DNA of 64,000 nucleotides from Peribacillus simplex NBRC 15720 = DSM 1321 (GTDB lineage: Bacteria > Bacillota > Bacilli > Bacillales > DSM-1321): assembly GCF_002243645.1 (NCBI RefSeq), contig NZ_CP017704.1:310001-374000 (forward strand), given 5' to 3'. Each line of letters begins with the position of its first letter. Position 1 is the stretch's first letter. The translations under genes and the position numbers were made by a program. A model generated the notes under the pieces. It searched no databases, was not told the origin of the DNA, and saw nothing but the letters and a program-made list of their open reading frames with translations. Of this stretch, positions 62,547 through 64,000 are shown piece after piece.

Positions 62547-64000
62547 CTCTGTTCTTCTCCTCTCCTTGAACGTACATGCTTACTTGTTGGGCATTTATTT
62601 TGGGAAGTCGTATAACCACAGTCGTTCCCTTTCCGTATTCGCTATTAATTTGAAGGTTATATTGTTCTCCGAACATCATGCCAATTCTTGCATTTACATT
62701 GATAATCCCAAAGCCAGAGTCTCGTTTCATCATTGGATCCAAACGTAACTTTTCATTTAATTCAATTAATTTATTTTCTGTTATCCCTGGTCCGTTATCG
62801 CTGACTATCAGCAAAAGATCTTCCTCACCTGTCTGAGTTTCCTCTTCAGAAATATGTATTTGAATGTCTATTTCCTTTCTTTTTTCCAGTCCATATTTAA
62901 TGGAATTTTCAACGATTGGCTGTAAAACAAACTTGGGTATATAATAATTAACCGTATCTGTCCCTTTTTCTATCATAAAAAGCAAACGATCTTCAAAACG
63001 GAATTGTTGGATGTTTAAATAATCTTCTATGTGCTGAACTTCACTGTTTATAGGAACCAAGCTTTCTTTATTACTGATTGAAAAGCGCATCATTCTGCCA
63101 AGCAGAGTCACCATCTTCACGACTTCCTCGCTCTCTCCTTCTTCCACAGCCATGCCTATGGTTTCCAGCGTATTATACATAAAGTGAGGATTTATTTGAG
63201 ATTGAAGGGCGTATAATTCAGCTGTTTTTTTGCGCAGTTCAATGTGGTAGTTTTTTTGAATCAGCTCTCTTATCTCTGCAAGCATTGATCGAAAACTGTT
63301 CGCGAGCATCCCGACTTCATCCTTGGAATGTATGGGTATATCTACTAATAAATCACCTTTTTCCACCCGCTTCATGATATCTCCTAATTCGTTTAGTGGA
63401 CGTGTAACAGTCCAGGCAAAAAAGATAGAGATCAATGTAGTAATGAGTGTGAAAAGGATAAAAAAGAAAATTGTCACACTTCTGATAACATCCGTTTTTT
63501 CCGTCATGTTTTTGATTGGCATGCTATGAACGAGTACCCATGGCAGCTCATTTGATTCACTTATACTGATTAAATTCCGTTTTCCATCGATTTCTGTACG
63601 AAAACTACCATTCAGTAATGGGTAATCATGTATCCCTTTTTCCACTGTACCAATTTTTGAATGATCCTTATGATAAATTATCTTCCCCTGCTTATTCATG
63701 ATCCACATCGTAACATTCTTTTCCTTCTGCAAATCCTGAAGTGATTGCTCAAAAAAGGCTACATCGATGGCTATATAGAGCGTTCCTAGATTTTTTCTAT
63801 TATCGAAATCAGTAATTGGTTTGACCAGCATAAAATAGGATGGATTCCCTTCAAACGTTAAATTTGTCTGATTAGGAAGGAGCAACTGCATCCCGCCTAA
63901 CAATCCAAGGTCATCTGCATATGGCAAGGAACCATCTTCAAACCCAAAGCTGTCATAATGCAGACTTGTACTTGCAAATATACGATTCTTGGAAACAAGA
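62512..64000 (-). CDS. sensor histidine kinase, YesM-like (N-terminus beyond window)
   Basis: At least 495 residues, open to the window edge: the frame continues past the TTG at 63927 up to base 64000, so the first part (membrane segment and start of the sensor domain) is missing. Seen parts: extracytoplasmic Cache-like domain, membrane segment 'SVTIFFFILFTLITTLISIFF', HAMP ('TRPLNELGDIMKRVEKGDL'), His_kinase with His in 'QSQINPHFMYNTLETIG', and ATPase 'LLIVSDNGPGITENKL' plus 'DSGFGIINVNARI'. It would sense an extracellular sugar, perhaps with the binding protein, and phosphorylate the adjacent regulator. Confidence 0.9.
   Translation of the reverse strand, partial: LVSKNRIFASTSLHYDSFGFEDGSLPYADDLGLLGGMQLLLPNQTNLTFEGNPSYFMLVKPITDFDNRKNLGTLYIAIDVAFFEQSLQDLQKEKNVTMWIMNKQGKIIYHKDHSKIGTVEKGIHDYPLLNGSFRTEIDGKRNLISISESNELPWVLVHSMPIKNMTEKTDVIRSVTIFFFILFTLITTLISIFFAWTVTRPLNELGDIMKRVEKGDLLVDIPIHSKDEVGMLANSFRSMLAEIRELIQKNYHIELRKKTAELYALQSQINPHFMYNTLETIGMAVEEGESEEVVKMVTLLGRMMRFSISNKESLVPINSEVQHIEDYLNIQQFRFEDRLLFMIEKGTDTVNYYIPKFVLQPIVENSIKYGLEKRKEIDIQIHISEEETQTGEEDLLLIVSDNGPGITENKLIELNEKLRLDPMMKRDSGFGIINVNARIGMMFGEQYNLQINSEYGKGTTVVIRLPKINAQQVSMYVQGEEKNRDDTKGQDGHCR

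Overview
The window reads as a low-GC, endospore-forming Bacillaceae chromosome. The support is a phoD-tatA-tatC operon almost collinear in sequence with Bacillus subtilis, a Spo0E-type phosphatase, a csoR-copZ-copA operon, YhaQ/YhaP-like ABC proteins, YesM/YesN-like two-component proteins and CcpA-like cre boxes. Peribacillus (the old Bacillus simplex group) is my guess, but this is inference. I saw no rRNA, tRNA or CRISPR array. Nearly all genes lie on the minus strand.

Layout. 0-6.5 kb: a YitT-like membrane protein, the phosphate-starvation phosphodiesterase PhoD with its own Tat translocase, and a secreted beta-propeller protein. 6.8-12.4 kb: a five-gene nickel/peptide-type ABC importer preceded by a clear cobalamin riboswitch with terminator and antiterminator. 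12.9-19.1 kb: a Spo0E-like protein, a hydroxyacid dehydrogenase with an MFS carrier, a decayed intracellular subtilisin gene, a patatin and a DinB protein. 19.3-22.4 kb: copper efflux (csoR-copZ-copA) with two CsoR-type operators. 22.8-25.6 kb: a LysR regulator divergent from a YeiH-family exporter, then a small acidic protein. 26.1-29.2 kb: thiolase and acyl-CoA dehydrogenase, separated by a chimeric dehydratase/MeaB pseudogene.

29.3-44.6 kb is the most unusual part. It holds three TauD-like dioxygenases, two MFS carriers, three short-chain dehydrogenases, a 2,4'-dihydroxyacetophenone-dioxygenase-like cupin, an esterase, an acyl-CoA ligase and a LysR regulator. Six promoters here carry the same roughly 65-bp element: an AT-rich block, a near-dyad of the LysR T-N11-A type centred about 64 bp upstream of the predicted start, and a -10 box. 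A seventh, diverged copy precedes the second dioxygenase. I read this as one LysR-controlled catabolic regulon for an unidentified compound. A TauD-MFS module has been duplicated inside it. Remnants of a CoA-transferase operon (scoA-scoB) and two co-oriented IS3-family remnants lie at its edges.

45.8-48.5 kb carries a small membrane protein and a NatAB/YhaQP-type ABC exporter. 49.0-64 kb is a sugar-catabolism locus: sensor kinase (cut by the window end), AraC-type response regulator, then one long run of epimerase, PfkB kinase, ABC importer (ATPase, two permeases, lipoprotein), AraB-like kinase, RhaB-like kinase and a two-domain class II aldolase, followed by a DeoR repressor. A palindromic cre box sits at the head of the run. 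No sugar isomerase is present in the window, so the substrate is unresolved.
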